Source: Flemingiibacterium sp045586505
GTDB lineage: Bacteria; Bacillota; Clostridia; Oscillospirales; CAG-272
Direction of reading: 5' to 3'
DNA length: 64,000 nucleotides
NCBI GenBank assembly: GCA_045586505.1
Contig: JAZNAL010000035.1
Span: 62,001 to 126,000 of the forward strand
Shown here: positions 24,123-32,701 of the stretch, piece after piece
How the letters are laid out: every line of letters starts with the position of its first letter
Position numbering within the stretch: position 1 is the stretch's first letter
Notes under the pieces: model-generated
The model's database searches: none
What the model was told of the DNA's origin: nothing
Seen by the model: only the letters and a program-made list of their open reading frames with translations
Position numbers and translations under genes: made by a program

Positions 24123-25259
24123 ATGAATGTAACGATCGCTATAGATTCTTTCAAGGGAAGCCTTACCTCCATGGAAGCGGGAACCGCCGCGGCGGAGGGT
24201 ATACGCAGAGTTTATCCCGATGCCGAGATCGTGGTGCGTCCGCTGGCGGACGGCGGTGAGGGCACCACCGAAGCGCTTGCCGTTGGTCTTGGCGGAACAC
24301 TGCGCACTGTCCGCGCCCATGACGCACTGATGCGTGAGACCGACTGCACCTACTGCATCGCTGGTAATACCGCAGTAATCGAAATGGCAGCGGCGGCGGG
24401 ACTACCGCAGCTCGCGCAAAATGAGCGCAATCCGCTTAACACCACCACCTACGGTGTCGGCGAGCTGATCGCAGATGCCATCGCTGAGGGATGCCGCGAT
24501 TTTGTGATCGGCATCGGCGGAAGCGCCACCAACGACGGCGGCACAGGTATGCTGGCGGCGCTGGGCTTCGGACTTTACGACAAAAACGGTGATAAGATCG
24601 CCCTTGGCGCAAAAGGACTTGCCGACCTCGCCCGTATCGAGGATGACAGCATCATCGCGGGACTGCGCGACTGCCGCGTACGCGTGGCGTGTGACGTCAC
24701 TAACCCGCTCTGCGGAGGGTATGGATGCAGCGCGGTCTACGGACCGCAGAAGGGTGCCACTCCCGACATGGTACGCGACATGGATGGGTGGCTTAAAAAC
24801 TTCGCCGAGCTTACCAAGGTCAAATACCCCGCCGCCAATGCGGAGTATCCCGGATGCGGTGCGGCGGGTGGACTGGGCTTTGCTATGCGCGAATATTTAG
24901 GCGGAGAGCTGATCTCGGGCATACAGCTTGTACTGGAGGTAACAAAGCTTGAAGACCATATCCAAAGCTCCGACATCGTGATCACCGGTGAGGGCAGACT
25001 CGACCGTCAGAGCGCCATGGGAAAAGCTCCCGTGGGCGTGGCAACCCTTGCAAAAAAGCACGGCAAGCTGTGCCTCGCCTTCGCAGGCGCGGTCACCGAG
25101 GATGCAGTTGCCTGCAACGCGGCGGGAATCGATGCGTTCTTCCCTATACGCCGCACCGTCTGCACCCTTACAGAAGCGATGGAAACAAAAAATGCCCGCC
25201 GCGACCTTGCAGACACGGCGGAACAGGTATTTTTGCTGATAAAGAGCCTTAGGGCTTAA
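24123..25259 (+). CDS. Glycerate 2-kinase (GlxK/GarK family)
   Basis: 378 residues, the length of the GckA/GlxK family. Phosphorylates D-glycerate, normally giving 2-phosphoglycerate for glycolysis. Family blocks: IAIDSFKGSLTSMEA at the N-terminus, RPLADGGEGTTEAL, GIGGSATNDGGTGMLAALG, CDVTNPLCGG and VITGEGRLDRQSAMGKAP. All are intact. It stands alone, with no tartronate or glucarate genes beside it. Its stop overlaps the stop of the convergent zinc-ribbon gene, and no terminator lies between them. Confidence 0.93.
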   Translation: MNVTIAIDSFKGSLTSMEAGTAAAEGIRRVYPDAEIVVRPLADGGEGTTEALAVGLGGTLRTVRAHDALMRETDCTYCIAGNTAVIEMAAAAGLPQLAQNERNPLNTTTYGVGELIADAIAEGCRDFVIGIGGSATNDGGTGMLAALGFGLYDKNGDKIALGAKGLADLARIEDDSIIAGLRDCRVRVACDVTNPLCGGYGCSAVYGPQKGATPDMVRDMDGWLKNFAELTKVKYPAANAEYPGCGAAGGLGFAMREYLGGELISGIQLVLEVTKLEDHIQSSDIVITGEGRLDRQSAMGKAPVGVATLAKKHGKLCLAFAGAVTEDAVACNAAGIDAFFPIRRTVCTLTEAMETKNARRDLADTAEQVFLLIKSLRA

Positions 25260-25693
25260 CTCTTACGGTCAAATTTCGTCTTGCAGACGGGACAGGTGAT
25301 GGTGATTGTGCCCCTGCCCTTCGGGACACGCAGATTGTTTTTGCAGTTCGGGCAGGAGAAGTAGTGGTGAGTCTTTATATCCTTGATACGGTTATACTGC
25401 AGCTTAAACCACTTTTTGATCGGCTTCCATATCCCAATAAACCGCTCGTTCTCCCGACGGCGTGCATAGAGATTTCGTGAAAACATACGGAATATCTCGA
25501 CACCGAGTAAAATATAGGAGATTATCCACAGTACATACGACGCAGTCTCCGACACTGCGCCGATAAGAGATGATGTAAGCGACAGCACCATCGACACTAT
25601 AATTATCGCATAACCAAGCTTATCGATACCGTACCTGCCGTACATGAAGCCAATAAACTTTTCTTTTAACCTTTGAAAAAATCCGGGGCGCAT
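25256..25693 (-). CDS. Small membrane protein with C-terminal zinc ribbon
   Basis: 145 residues, no named family recognised. Two membrane helices (about 22-45 and 54-74), a basic middle region, and a C-terminal zinc ribbon with CPNC and CPVC knuckles separated by about 19 residues, so one Zn2+ site facing the cytoplasm. Start is ATG 25693 behind GGAGG. The frame extends to 25738 without a ribosome site. The plan suggests a cytoplasmic sensor or adaptor held at the membrane, but nothing nearby points to its job. Confidence 0.7.
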   Translation of the reverse strand: MRPGFFQRLKEKFIGFMYGRYGIDKLGYAIIIVSMVLSLTSSLIGAVSETASYVLWIISYILLGVEIFRMFSRNLYARRRENERFIGIWKPIKKWFKLQYNRIKDIKTHHYFSCPNCKNNLRVPKGRGTITITCPVCKTKFDRKS

Positions 25694-25726
25694 TTTATTT
25701 CCTCCAAAAAAGAAGCTATGGGATAG

Positions 25727-25755
25727 ATTATACACCAAATTTCACATCAATTCAA
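25727..25755 (-). promoter_or_regulatory. Promoter of the zinc-ribbon gene
   Basis: TTGAAT (25750-25755), 17-bp spacer, TATAAT (25727-25732). Confidence 0.65.
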
Positions 25756-25804
25756 CTGTAAATCTTCAACAAAGCGTAAAAATTTCATTAAAGCCGCAAA
25801 AGAC

Positions 25805-25833
25805 TTGCTTTTTTTCGGATTATGAGTTATAAT
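25805..25833 (+). promoter_or_regulatory. Promoter of mrp
   Basis: TTGCTT (25805-25810), 17-bp spacer, TATAAT (25828-25833). It is followed by GAAAGGAG before the ATG. Confidence 0.65.
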
Positions 25834-25869
25834 ACTATAGAACGAATATTTTGAAAGGAGTTTTCTAAG

Positions 25870-26727
25870 ATGATTCATGATGATACGCAGGAAAATCCGT
25901 CGTCGGGCTGCACCCACGACTGCTCTACCTGCTCTTCCAACTGTGCGTCAAGAGAGAAGCAGAGCCTTCTCGAAAAGCCGCACGAATTATCAAGCATAAA
26001 AAAGGTCATCGGTATCGTCAGCGGTAAGGGCGGCGTTGGCAAGTCCATCGTCACCTCCATGCTGTCGGTGCTCATGAGCCGCCGCGGTCACAGCACCGCG
26101 ATCCTCGATGCCGACATCACCGGTCCCTCCATCCCCAAGGCATTCGGCGTAAAGGGTGAGGTTACAGGCGACGGCACAGGCGGTATCTTCCCTCTTGCCT
26201 CCAAGACCGGCATAAAGATGATGAGCGTCAACCTTCTGCTTCCCGAGGAGACCACTCCCGTTGTTTGGAGAGGTCCCGTTATCGCGGGAACCGTTAAGCA
26301 GTTCTGGACCGATGTTATCTGGGATGACGTGGACTTCATGTTCGTGGACATGCCTCCCGGAACCGGTGATGTTCCGCTGACCGTATTCCAGTCTATTCCG
26401 CTTGACGGCATTATTATCGTTACCAGCCCTCAGGAGCTGGTTTCCATGATCGTTGCCAAGGCGGCAAATATGGCAAAGATGATGAACATTCCCGTTCTCG
26501 GTATCGTTGAGAATATGTCCTACTTCAAGTGCCCAGACTGCGGCAAGTCTTACAACATTTACGGTGAAAGCCACATCGCCGAGGTCGCTGACAACTTCGG
26601 ATACGAGGTTCTCGCCAAGATGCCCATCGATCCCCGTCTCGCGGCTCTCTGCGACAAGGGTATGCTCGAGCTCATGGAGAACGACTACCTTGACGGCGCT
26701 GCCGATAAGCTGGAAGCTCTGCTTTAA
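25870..26727 (+). CDS. mrp: Mrp/Nbp35-type Fe-S cluster carrier ATPase
   Basis: 285 residues. P-loop NTPase that binds and transfers [4Fe-4S] clusters to apo-proteins. The N-terminus has a Cys cluster C-x3-C-x2-C-x3-C (residues 14-25), as in Nbp35-like members, which likely holds a second cluster. The deviant Walker A SGKGGVGKS lies near residue 50, followed by the switch DADITGPSIPK and VDMPPGTGD. The CxxC (CPDC) near residue 220 bridges the dimer cluster. The gene stands alone behind its own promoter. Confidence 0.94.
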   Translation: MIHDDTQENPSSGCTHDCSTCSSNCASREKQSLLEKPHELSSIKKVIGIVSGKGGVGKSIVTSMLSVLMSRRGHSTAILDADITGPSIPKAFGVKGEVTGDGTGGIFPLASKTGIKMMSVNLLLPEETTPVVWRGPVIAGTVKQFWTDVIWDDVDFMFVDMPPGTGDVPLTVFQSIPLDGIIIVTSPQELVSMIVAKAANMAKMMNIPVLGIVENMSYFKCPDCGKSYNIYGESHIAEVADNFGYEVLAKMPIDPRLAALCDKGMLELMENDYLDGAADKLEALL

Positions 26728-26751
26728 GCTGAATAAACCGTATTTGATACA

Positions 26752-26790
26752 AAAAGCTGCTCCGTACTTACACGGAGCAGCTTTTGATTT
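26752..26790. terminator. Bidirectional terminator between mrp and the amidase gene
   Basis: 14-bp stem AAAAGCTGCTCCGT/ACGGAGCAGCTTTT with T-runs on both strands. Serves two convergent genes. Confidence 0.85.
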
Positions 26791-26808
26791 TTAGCAACCC
26801 TGACACAC

Positions 26809-27375
26809 TCAAATAATTATCCGCACACCGTTTATAAGGTCCTCAAAGCATGGGGCGGCAAAGCGGCTGTCCGCCCGGTATCCTTCAATGTGTATATATC
26901 TGATACGGCTGTAGTTATAGCTTGACAGCGGGCGATTGTACGCGTCGTCGCTGTGGGCTGACACAAGATAGGTGCGCCTGCCATAGCCTGTGACGATCAG
27001 GGTGTGGTAAAAATCGCCGTCCGCCCGTCCAAGCTGGATAACGTCGCCAAGTGACAGAATCCGCCCTCTCACCTCCTGCCCGAATGGACCGAGCCCTTCC
27101 CCGACGCCTGCACTTTCCGCGTTGTTTGTGATGAAGTTATAGAAAAACTCCACCCCTGTCCACGCAGCAGCACGCTCATCCGGGTTTATGTAGTACCATC
27201 CGAAATCGGGCGTGAAATTCATCTGACAGCATCCCGCAAGTATACACTGCGACACAAAATTCGTGCAGTTTCCACCGCCTCCCGTAAAGTCAAAAAACAA
27301 TGGGTTTCGCGACAGCGCCCACCGTCTTGCGTATGCGACCGCTCTCGCGCGGTTATATTCAAAAAACTCCGGCAT
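26809..27375 (-). CDS. Putative amidase-domain protein (Amidase_6-like)
   Basis: 188 residues. Resembles the putative amidase domain (Amidase_6, PF12671) of Firmicutes: start YNRARAVAYARRWA, then GGGGNCTNFVSQCILAG with the likely catalytic Cys, and YHTLIVTG and SAHSDDAYNRPL towards the end, supplying the His and Asp. These domains are thought to cleave peptidoglycan or amide bonds, yet no signal peptide is visible here, so it may act inside the cell or be released by lysis. Start ATG 27375 lies 7-8 nt after GGAGGA. The longer frame to 27501 overlaps a terminator. Confidence 0.75.
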   Translation of the reverse strand: MPEFFEYNRARAVAYARRWALSRNPLFFDFTGGGGNCTNFVSQCILAGCCQMNFTPDFGWYYINPDERAAAWTGVEFFYNFITNNAESAGVGEGLGPFGQEVRGRILSLGDVIQLGRADGDFYHTLIVTGYGRRTYLVSAHSDDAYNRPLSSYNYSRIRYIHIEGYRADSRFAAPCFEDLINGVRIII

Positions 27376-27473
27376 ATGTGTTTCCTCCACGAAAAGTTTG
27401 TTCAGTAACAGCATATTCCGAATCGCTTTACGGCGACACAGTGAATCGTAATATGGCACGCATAGCCGCACAT

Positions 27474-27513
27474 AAAAACTGCCGCGTGAGAATCTTCTCA
27501 CACGGCAGTTTTA
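27474..27513 (-). terminator. Terminator downstream of the SIS gene
   Basis: Long stem AACTGCCG(C)GTGAGAA/TTCTCACACGGCAGTT with TTTTT on the minus strand. It lies about 150 bp past the SIS stop. The stretch 27514-27662 holds nothing else that I can identify. Confidence 0.75.
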
Positions 27514-27662
27514 CATAGTTTTAAAATTTATACCCGAGCCACATCAACCCCGCATCCGGCTAAGCTTTCAATAGCTGGATCTGACCAGATAGAGCATATC
27601 GAGTATTTTGCCTCTGCGTACATCTATCTCGAGGCTACGTTGTGCCATGGTACCGTCAAAAA

Positions 27663-28268
27663 TTAAAGCGGTTTTTTGTTGAGCCTTTCTCCCACCGCTC
27701 CACCGGGATGGATGAGTGCGAACTGCTCGCTCTTGTAGCCGGTCTCCTCGATAACCGCCGCCTGAAGTGCGTGGAACAGCATACAAAGTGCGGTGGTGCT
27801 GGTGGTTCCCTGCATATTGTACTTATCGGTCTCGCGGTTGACATACTGCTTTATTACAACCTCGGCACCGAGAGCCAACGGGGATTCGAGATTCTCGGTA
27901 ACGGTGATAATATGCACACCCTTGGTCTGACAGATCTCCATAATGGGGAGAAGCTCCTTAGTCTTGCCGCCACGGGATGCAAACACCATAACATCGCCCG
28001 CCTGTAAAAATCCCGTTGCACCGTGCACCGCCTCTGCAGGCGAGATAAAGCGTGCGGGGCGCTCAATACAGCACATAAGATGTGCGAAATGCTGGCAGAT
28101 GATGCCGGAATGTCCGCATCCTGCCGCACCGATACGCGGCGCGGTCGAAAGCAGTGTGACCGCCTTCGAAAACTCCTCGTCATCGAAATACTCCTTCATT
28201 TTTACAATACACTCGGCTTCAATATCGTATGCCGCCTTAGCTGCAGCAAGTGCGTTTTCACTTATCAT
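27663..28268 (-). CDS. SIS-domain sugar-phosphate isomerase, KpsF/GutQ-like
   Basis: 201 residues, one SIS domain. The pattern follows arabinose-5-phosphate isomerases: GAAGCGHSGIICQHFAH, PAEAVHGATGF, ASRGGKTKELL in place of SNSGxTxE, GTTSTTALCMLFHAL and the terminal HPGGAVGERL. The CBS pair present in KdsD/KpsF is missing, so this is the short form. KdsD-type enzymes interconvert ribulose-5-P and arabinose-5-P. The true substrate here is unknown. Start is ATG 28268 behind CGGAGG; the frame further up to 28511 is untranslated leader. It diverges from the triosephosphate-isomerase-like gene and may share a pathway with it. Confidence 0.82.
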   Translation of the reverse strand: MISENALAAAKAAYDIEAECIVKMKEYFDDEEFSKAVTLLSTAPRIGAAGCGHSGIICQHFAHLMCCIERPARFISPAEAVHGATGFLQAGDVMVFASRGGKTKELLPIMEICQTKGVHIITVTENLESPLALGAEVVIKQYVNRETDKYNMQGTTSTTALCMLFHALQAAVIEETGYKSEQFALIHPGGAVGERLNKKPL

Positions 28269-28332
28269 TTTTGTTTCCTCCGTTATTCTGATTCTTTGTG
28301 CGCTTTGATGATTAAAAACATCTTCCTTATAC

Positions 28333-28361
28333 ATAATAATCTTTTTCCGTAAAATTTTCAA
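28333..28361 (-). promoter_or_regulatory. Promoter of the SIS gene
   Basis: TTGAAA (28356-28361), 17-bp spacer, TATTAT (28333-28338). Confidence 0.6.
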
Positions 28362-28445
28362 TTCGCAGAATAAACAAATTTCCGAACATAATATGTGCAA
28401 TTTACTAACCATTGGGAAAACTTCGATAAATTTACGAAAACCATA

Positions 28446-28474
28446 TTGACGAAATGGGAAATATGGTGTATAAT
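28446..28474 (+). promoter_or_regulatory. Promoter of the TIM-YjbQ operon
   Basis: TTGACG (28446-28451), 17-bp spacer, TATAAT (28469-28474). Predicted start near 28481, giving an unusually long leader of about 255 nt. Confidence 0.7.
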
Positions 28475-28480
28475 CAAGTT

Positions 28481-28737
28481 GTGATTTTATGCCGCCTATT
28501 ATGAGAGGCAAACCTGCAAAAACGCTGTATCGCGGGCTTATGGAGACCGCACTCGGTGCTTTTCCCTGTGCGCATATAAGGGCGGTTGCGGGACGGTTTT
28601 ATCGAATATGGCTTCCCGAGGTCATATACAAGGCTTACCGCAACGCTTACAACAAAGCCGTAGCGTTCGCGTAGCCAACCGCGTCACGCAGATAATAACC
28701 ATTAACATTCAAAAAATATTTAAGGAGAGATATAAAA
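28481..28737 (+). other. Long leader of the TIM-YjbQ operon with a possible 61-codon ORF
   Basis: The leader between the predicted transcription start and the TIM gene holds an open frame 28489-28674 (MPPIMRGKPAKTLYRGLMET...). It starts within about 10 bases of the predicted transcription start and has no SD sequence. No known riboswitch consensus was recognised. It may be a leaderless small protein, a structured leader or neither. Confidence 0.35.
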
Positions 28738-29439
28738 ATGGCAGAAAAACGCAAAATAACAACGCCTTTTTTTGAGATAGGCCCCAAGTCCTACCTCTAC
28801 GGCGACGACATCCTGGAGCTTGCAAAGGCGGCAGATGCTGCATCCGAAAAATACGGCGTCAGCATCATTTTTACAACCCCCGTTGTAGATATTCGCAGAG
28901 TTCGTGAAGCTACTAAGCACATCTACGTTTTCGCGCCCCATATGGATCCCATCGTTCCCGGTCGCGGACTTGCTGATATTCTTCCCGAATCCCTCGTTGC
29001 GGCAGGTGCTGATGGCGTAATGCTCAACCACTGCGAAAAGCCCCTGGAGTTTGACGTGCTCGCAAAGACCATCGAGCGTGCAAACGAGGTAGGTCTCACC
29101 ACCATCGTCTGCGCAGATTCTTCCGCAGAGGCGGCAAAGATCGCAGCTCTCAAGCCCGACATCATCGTTGCCGAGCCCTCTGAGCTGATCGGTACCGGTG
29201 TAAGTGTCGGTCCCGAGTACGTTGAAGCGGCAACCCGTTCCGTAAAGGACGTTGATCCCGACATTCTCGTGCTCACAGCCGCAGGTATTGCCAACGGCGA
29301 GGATGTATACAACACCATCATCGCAGGTGCGGATGCAACCGGTTCTTCCTCCGGTGTTGCAAAGGCTCCCGACCGTGCCGCAATGGTTGACGAGATGATC
29401 GCCGCTGTTCGCCGCGCATACGACGAAAGAACCAAATAA
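28738..29439 (+). CDS. Archaeal-type triosephosphate isomerase family protein
   Basis: 233 residues, the short length of archaeal TIMs (about 225) rather than about 250 for bacterial TpiA. The three catalytic positions are kept: Lys17 (GPKSYL), His98 (MLNHCE) and Glu146 (AEPSELIGTG). TAAGIANGEDV forms the phosphate-binding end. Nearly every block lines up with archaeal TIM (for example a PH.DPI.PG stretch and LPES). It probably isomerises a triose or related short phospho-sugar. Paired with yjbQ and divergent from a sugar-phosphate isomerase, it is more likely a pathway-specific isomerase than the glycolytic one (inference). Codon use favours C-ending codons, hinting at strong expression. SD is AAGGAGAG. 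Confidence 0.85.
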   Translation: MAEKRKITTPFFEIGPKSYLYGDDILELAKAADAASEKYGVSIIFTTPVVDIRRVREATKHIYVFAPHMDPIVPGRGLADILPESLVAAGADGVMLNHCEKPLEFDVLAKTIERANEVGLTTIVCADSSAEAAKIAALKPDIIVAEPSELIGTGVSVGPEYVEAATRSVKDVDPDILVLTAAGIANGEDVYNTIIAGADATGSSSGVAKAPDRAAMVDEMIAAVRRAYDERTK

Positions 29440-29479
29440 GTCAAATTTTAAATTTATATAAATTTTGGAGGATTATATT

Positions 29480-30100
29480 ATGGAATTCAAAGTTTTTCAG
29501 AAAGAGCTTGAGCTTCAGTCCAGAGGCTGGATCCCCACCTTCCACGATGTTTCCAAGGAAATCATGGAAATTGTAAAAGAATCCGGTGTTAAGAACGGTA
29601 CTGTTTGCATCGCTTCTCATCACACCACCTGCTCCGTTATGATTCAGGAGTGCTCTCACGACCTCGATTCCTACGATCTTGAGTATCTCCAGCACGACCT
29701 TCTCGACATCATGAGAAAGCTCATCCCCGACTACACAAATGAGGGCGACTACCGTCATCCCGGACCGGTACACGCACAGTTCGGCAGATACGTAAACGAG
29801 CCCGGCAACTACACCTCCATGAACACCGACGGTCACCTCCGCTCTGTATTCTTCGGCAGAAGCGAAACCATGACCATCAAGGACGGCGTTCTTGACGGCG
29901 GTGAGTTTGCTCACATCTACTTCATTGACTGGGACCACGTTCGTGCACGTCACCGTCAGCTCAATGTTACCGTTATGGGTACCACCGAGGACGTAAATGA
30001 CCGCAAGTGGAACAACGGCGAGGTTGTTAACACTCTCCGCAAGTTCACCGACGAGGAAAAGGCTTACGACATCCGCTACGACCTCCAGCAGAAGAGATAA
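29480..30100 (+). CDS. YjbQ/UPF0047 family protein, enlarged form
   Basis: 206 residues against about 130-140 for typical YjbQ. Family blocks: HHTTCSVMIQE, LQHDLLDIMRKLIP, GHLRSVFFGRS and FIDWDHVRARHRQLNV. An insert of roughly 20-25 residues (GPVHAQFGRYVNEPGN) and a C-terminal extension of about 35 residues (MGTTEDVNDRKW...) make it larger. E. coli YjbQ has weak thiamine-phosphate synthase activity; the real role of the family is uncertain. Start ATG 29480, 8 nt after GGAGG. Forms an operon with the archaeal-type TIM 40 bp upstream. Confidence 0.85.
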   Translation: MEFKVFQKELELQSRGWIPTFHDVSKEIMEIVKESGVKNGTVCIASHHTTCSVMIQECSHDLDSYDLEYLQHDLLDIMRKLIPDYTNEGDYRHPGPVHAQFGRYVNEPGNYTSMNTDGHLRSVFFGRSETMTIKDGVLDGGEFAHIYFIDWDHVRARHRQLNVTVMGTTEDVNDRKWNNGEVVNTLRKFTDEEKAYDIRYDLQQKR

Positions 30101-30116
30101 GTACATACATCATTTT

Positions 30117-30146
30117 AAAAGGAGCTGCCACGGCAGCTCCTTTTTG
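30117..30146. terminator. Terminator between YjbQ and the lipoprotein gene
   Basis: Stem GGAGCTGCC/GGCAGCTCC with A-run before and TTTTT after, so it works in both directions for the convergent genes. Confidence 0.85.
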
Positions 30147-30154
30147 TATTTGTA

Positions 30155-32434
30155 TCAGTTATTTTCCGCAATGTAAAGCCCTACAACGCTGTTTATTACC
30201 GACACAGTCTCATCAAGGCTCTTATCACCGGCAAAATACATGGTAAGATCCTCCATGATAAGCTCCACTACCGCCTGCGAATAGCTCGGTATCGGTGCGG
30301 CGCCGTTTATAAGCGATTCCATAAGCGTAATATCCGCCTCGGTGGTGTCGCGGTAAATTCCCTCGCTCTCGCTGTAACGGGTAAGGAAGTCCTCGCTTGT
30401 AGAGCCGGATGTACCGCCGTCGTATCTGTAGAAATAGTGCATCTTCATATTTTCCTTGGCGGAGGTCAAGAAATTCTCGCGGACTGCGGAAATGCCGTAT
30501 CCGCCGCGCTGCTGACTACTTGTAATCGTGGATTTAATAAACTCCCACGCCCCCTTAGCAACAAGCGAATCCGCGTTTATGGCAAAGCTGACGCTCGGAT
30601 CGACCACCGCACCGTTGCCGTTTTCGGTGGGATAGCCCACAAATGCGGTATCCTCAAAGCCAAAGGCAAACATGGTGTTGATAAGATCTCTGGTATCATG
30701 AAGATATGCCTCATTCAACAGCACAGTGTCCTCGCGATAGACCTTGTTGCGGTCGTTTTCATACTCGACAAGGGCATCGCCCGAAAGCGATTGGCGGTAG
30801 TTAAAATCCGCGGTGTTCTTGGAATATTCCAGCAGCCGTCTGAATGTGGGAGTATCAAAATTCACCGTACCGCTCTCAGTGTCAACAAATTCATCCAGCG
30901 ACAGGCAAAAAAGCGTATTGAGCATCTGCATCTGCCCCGAATAGTCAAACAGATATTTGTCCGCGGGGAGTGACTCCGCGAAGTCGAGGAACTCATCCAC
31001 CGTCCACTTTTCATGGGGCACATTGGCGCTCTTGCCGGCTATACTTCGCAGTGACAGCTCGGTCACAAGCTCGCAAAGCTCCCCGCCGCGCTCCATGGGC
31101 TCAAGCACGCAGTCAAAGAGCATGGAACGGTCAAACTCCTCGTCAGCATCCATCAGCGGATAGAGGTCGAGGAACAGGTCATTTTCAAGCAGTGTTCCGC
31201 GATTTGAAAACTCCGACAGCACCACCACATCGGGTGCGGTGCCGGCGGTGAACTCGCCAAGTAAAGTCTCCGAGGCAAGGTTATAGTTATCGGAGGTATT
31301 ATACTTCGAATACTCGGTGAGCCGCACGCGGTAGGTATCGTTTGAACGGTTGAATTTTACCACCTGATTCTTAATATCGCCGTTTCCGTAATTGATGGCA
31401 AGATCGATCACATACCGCTCGGGCACATCCTCATCGGGAAGGCGCTTTAAAAGATACAGCTCGCGGATCGAAGCTTCTGTGCTGTATTCATAGTAATTCG
31501 CCAAAAACGTATTCTCGTCGATCACGACCATGCTTTGAATGCCGCTTGCGATAATATCGGAGTTGACCCAATCAAGGAGCTTTACACCTTCACCGCCCTC
31601 GTTGTAGCCGTAAACAGCATTACCGTCATCATAATAGACATCGTAGCCGGGGCCTATGTATATCTTGACATTATCAAGATTCGTATCGGGCATGGGCACA
31701 TTCTCACCCAGCGCGCGCTTTTCGACATCAATATACTTGAACATAGCCTCCCAGGTGGTATCGTCGCGGTAGGATACATACACCCGTCCGTCGGCGCTGA
31801 CACCCACATCGTCGATATAGCGCGCAAAGGCAAGCTCAAACAGCTTTTTCATATCCGCATCGAACACGCCAATCAGCGTATCGGTAACAATATAGATATT
31901 CCCCGCACCGTCCACTACCACGTCCTGGATATAGAAATCAGTTCCGTAGCGCGAATTTGAAAGATCGGTTTCAAATAGCGGTTCAAGATCGTCGCACAGC
32001 ACCGTTGATGTGCCGTTTTCATATTTTTGAAGATCGTAGTAGTAGCTCTCATTCTCATAATCAAGATGGACGGTTGACATAATAACCGCACCATCCGAGG
32101 TCGGGCAAAGATTGTAGATCTGCTGCTTTTCGGAATCATACTCGGGAAGCGCGATCTCGGTATATTCGCCTGTTTCGGTATCAAGATCAAGCAAAAATCT
32201 GCGCACCGAATACGGTTCCTGACTCAAAACCTCGGTACATTCAAGCAGCACCCTGCCGTCGACAGCGTACATATTGCTGACGCTGTAATCCTCGGGCAGT
32301 GTGATGTCGGTGGACTTATACACATTGGTCACCCGTGACATTTCGGGCTCGGGCTTTGTATCACCGCAGGAGGTGAATGCGAGCGATACGAGCATCGCGA
32401 CGGCAAAAACAAGTGAAGTTATGCGTTTTTTCAT
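30155..32434 (-). CDS. Large extracellular solute-binding lipoprotein
   Basis: 759 residues. Signal peptide MKKRITSLVFAVAMLVSLAF ends in a lipobox with Cys near residue 25 (FTSC). Residues about 40-345 are not a binding-protein fold but a repeated β pattern (DGRVLLECTEV, GNIYIVTDTLIGVF, GRVYVSYRDD), suggesting a β-propeller-like sensor. Residues about 350-750 look like an ABC sugar-binding protein (family 1): VVKFNRSND, EFTAGTAPDVVVL, GAWEFIKSTIT. No permease genes are adjacent, so it may sense or hand over ligands to a transporter elsewhere. Start ATG 32434 behind AAAGGAG. Confidence 0.8.
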   Translation of the reverse strand: MKKRITSLVFAVAMLVSLAFTSCGDTKPEPEMSRVTNVYKSTDITLPEDYSVSNMYAVDGRVLLECTEVLSQEPYSVRRFLLDLDTETGEYTEIALPEYDSEKQQIYNLCPTSDGAVIMSTVHLDYENESYYYDLQKYENGTSTVLCDDLEPLFETDLSNSRYGTDFYIQDVVVDGAGNIYIVTDTLIGVFDADMKKLFELAFARYIDDVGVSADGRVYVSYRDDTTWEAMFKYIDVEKRALGENVPMPDTNLDNVKIYIGPGYDVYYDDGNAVYGYNEGGEGVKLLDWVNSDIIASGIQSMVVIDENTFLANYYEYSTEASIRELYLLKRLPDEDVPERYVIDLAINYGNGDIKNQVVKFNRSNDTYRVRLTEYSKYNTSDNYNLASETLLGEFTAGTAPDVVVLSEFSNRGTLLENDLFLDLYPLMDADEEFDRSMLFDCVLEPMERGGELCELVTELSLRSIAGKSANVPHEKWTVDEFLDFAESLPADKYLFDYSGQMQMLNTLFCLSLDEFVDTESGTVNFDTPTFRRLLEYSKNTADFNYRQSLSGDALVEYENDRNKVYREDTVLLNEAYLHDTRDLINTMFAFGFEDTAFVGYPTENGNGAVVDPSVSFAINADSLVAKGAWEFIKSTITSSQQRGGYGISAVRENFLTSAKENMKMHYFYRYDGGTSGSTSEDFLTRYSESEGIYRDTTEADITLMESLINGAAPIPSYSQAVVELIMEDLTMYFAGDKSLDETVSVINSVVGLYIAENN

Positions 32435-32589
32435 AAAATTTGCTCCTTTCAAGCTCACTTTAGTATTTTAGACGAATAAAATCTCGTTTTGTTCCGTTCT
32501 TCAATTGTAGTAATATGATTATATCATATAGTTTTACAAATGTAAAGCATGTGAACGGTTAATTTACAGATAATTCACATCGTGTGGGG

Positions 32590-32618
32590 TTGCTTTTGCA
32601 CATGCGGCGTGTTATAAT
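32590..32618 (+). promoter_or_regulatory. Promoter of the capA operon
   Basis: TTGCTT (32590-32595), 17-bp spacer, TATAAT (32613-32618). Confidence 0.55.
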
Positions 32619-32701
32619 GAGGTATAAAATATCGTTTCTCATACGGCATCTGACACTACACATATACGATTATTTTCCATTTCATACACAGCGGAGACAA
32701 C

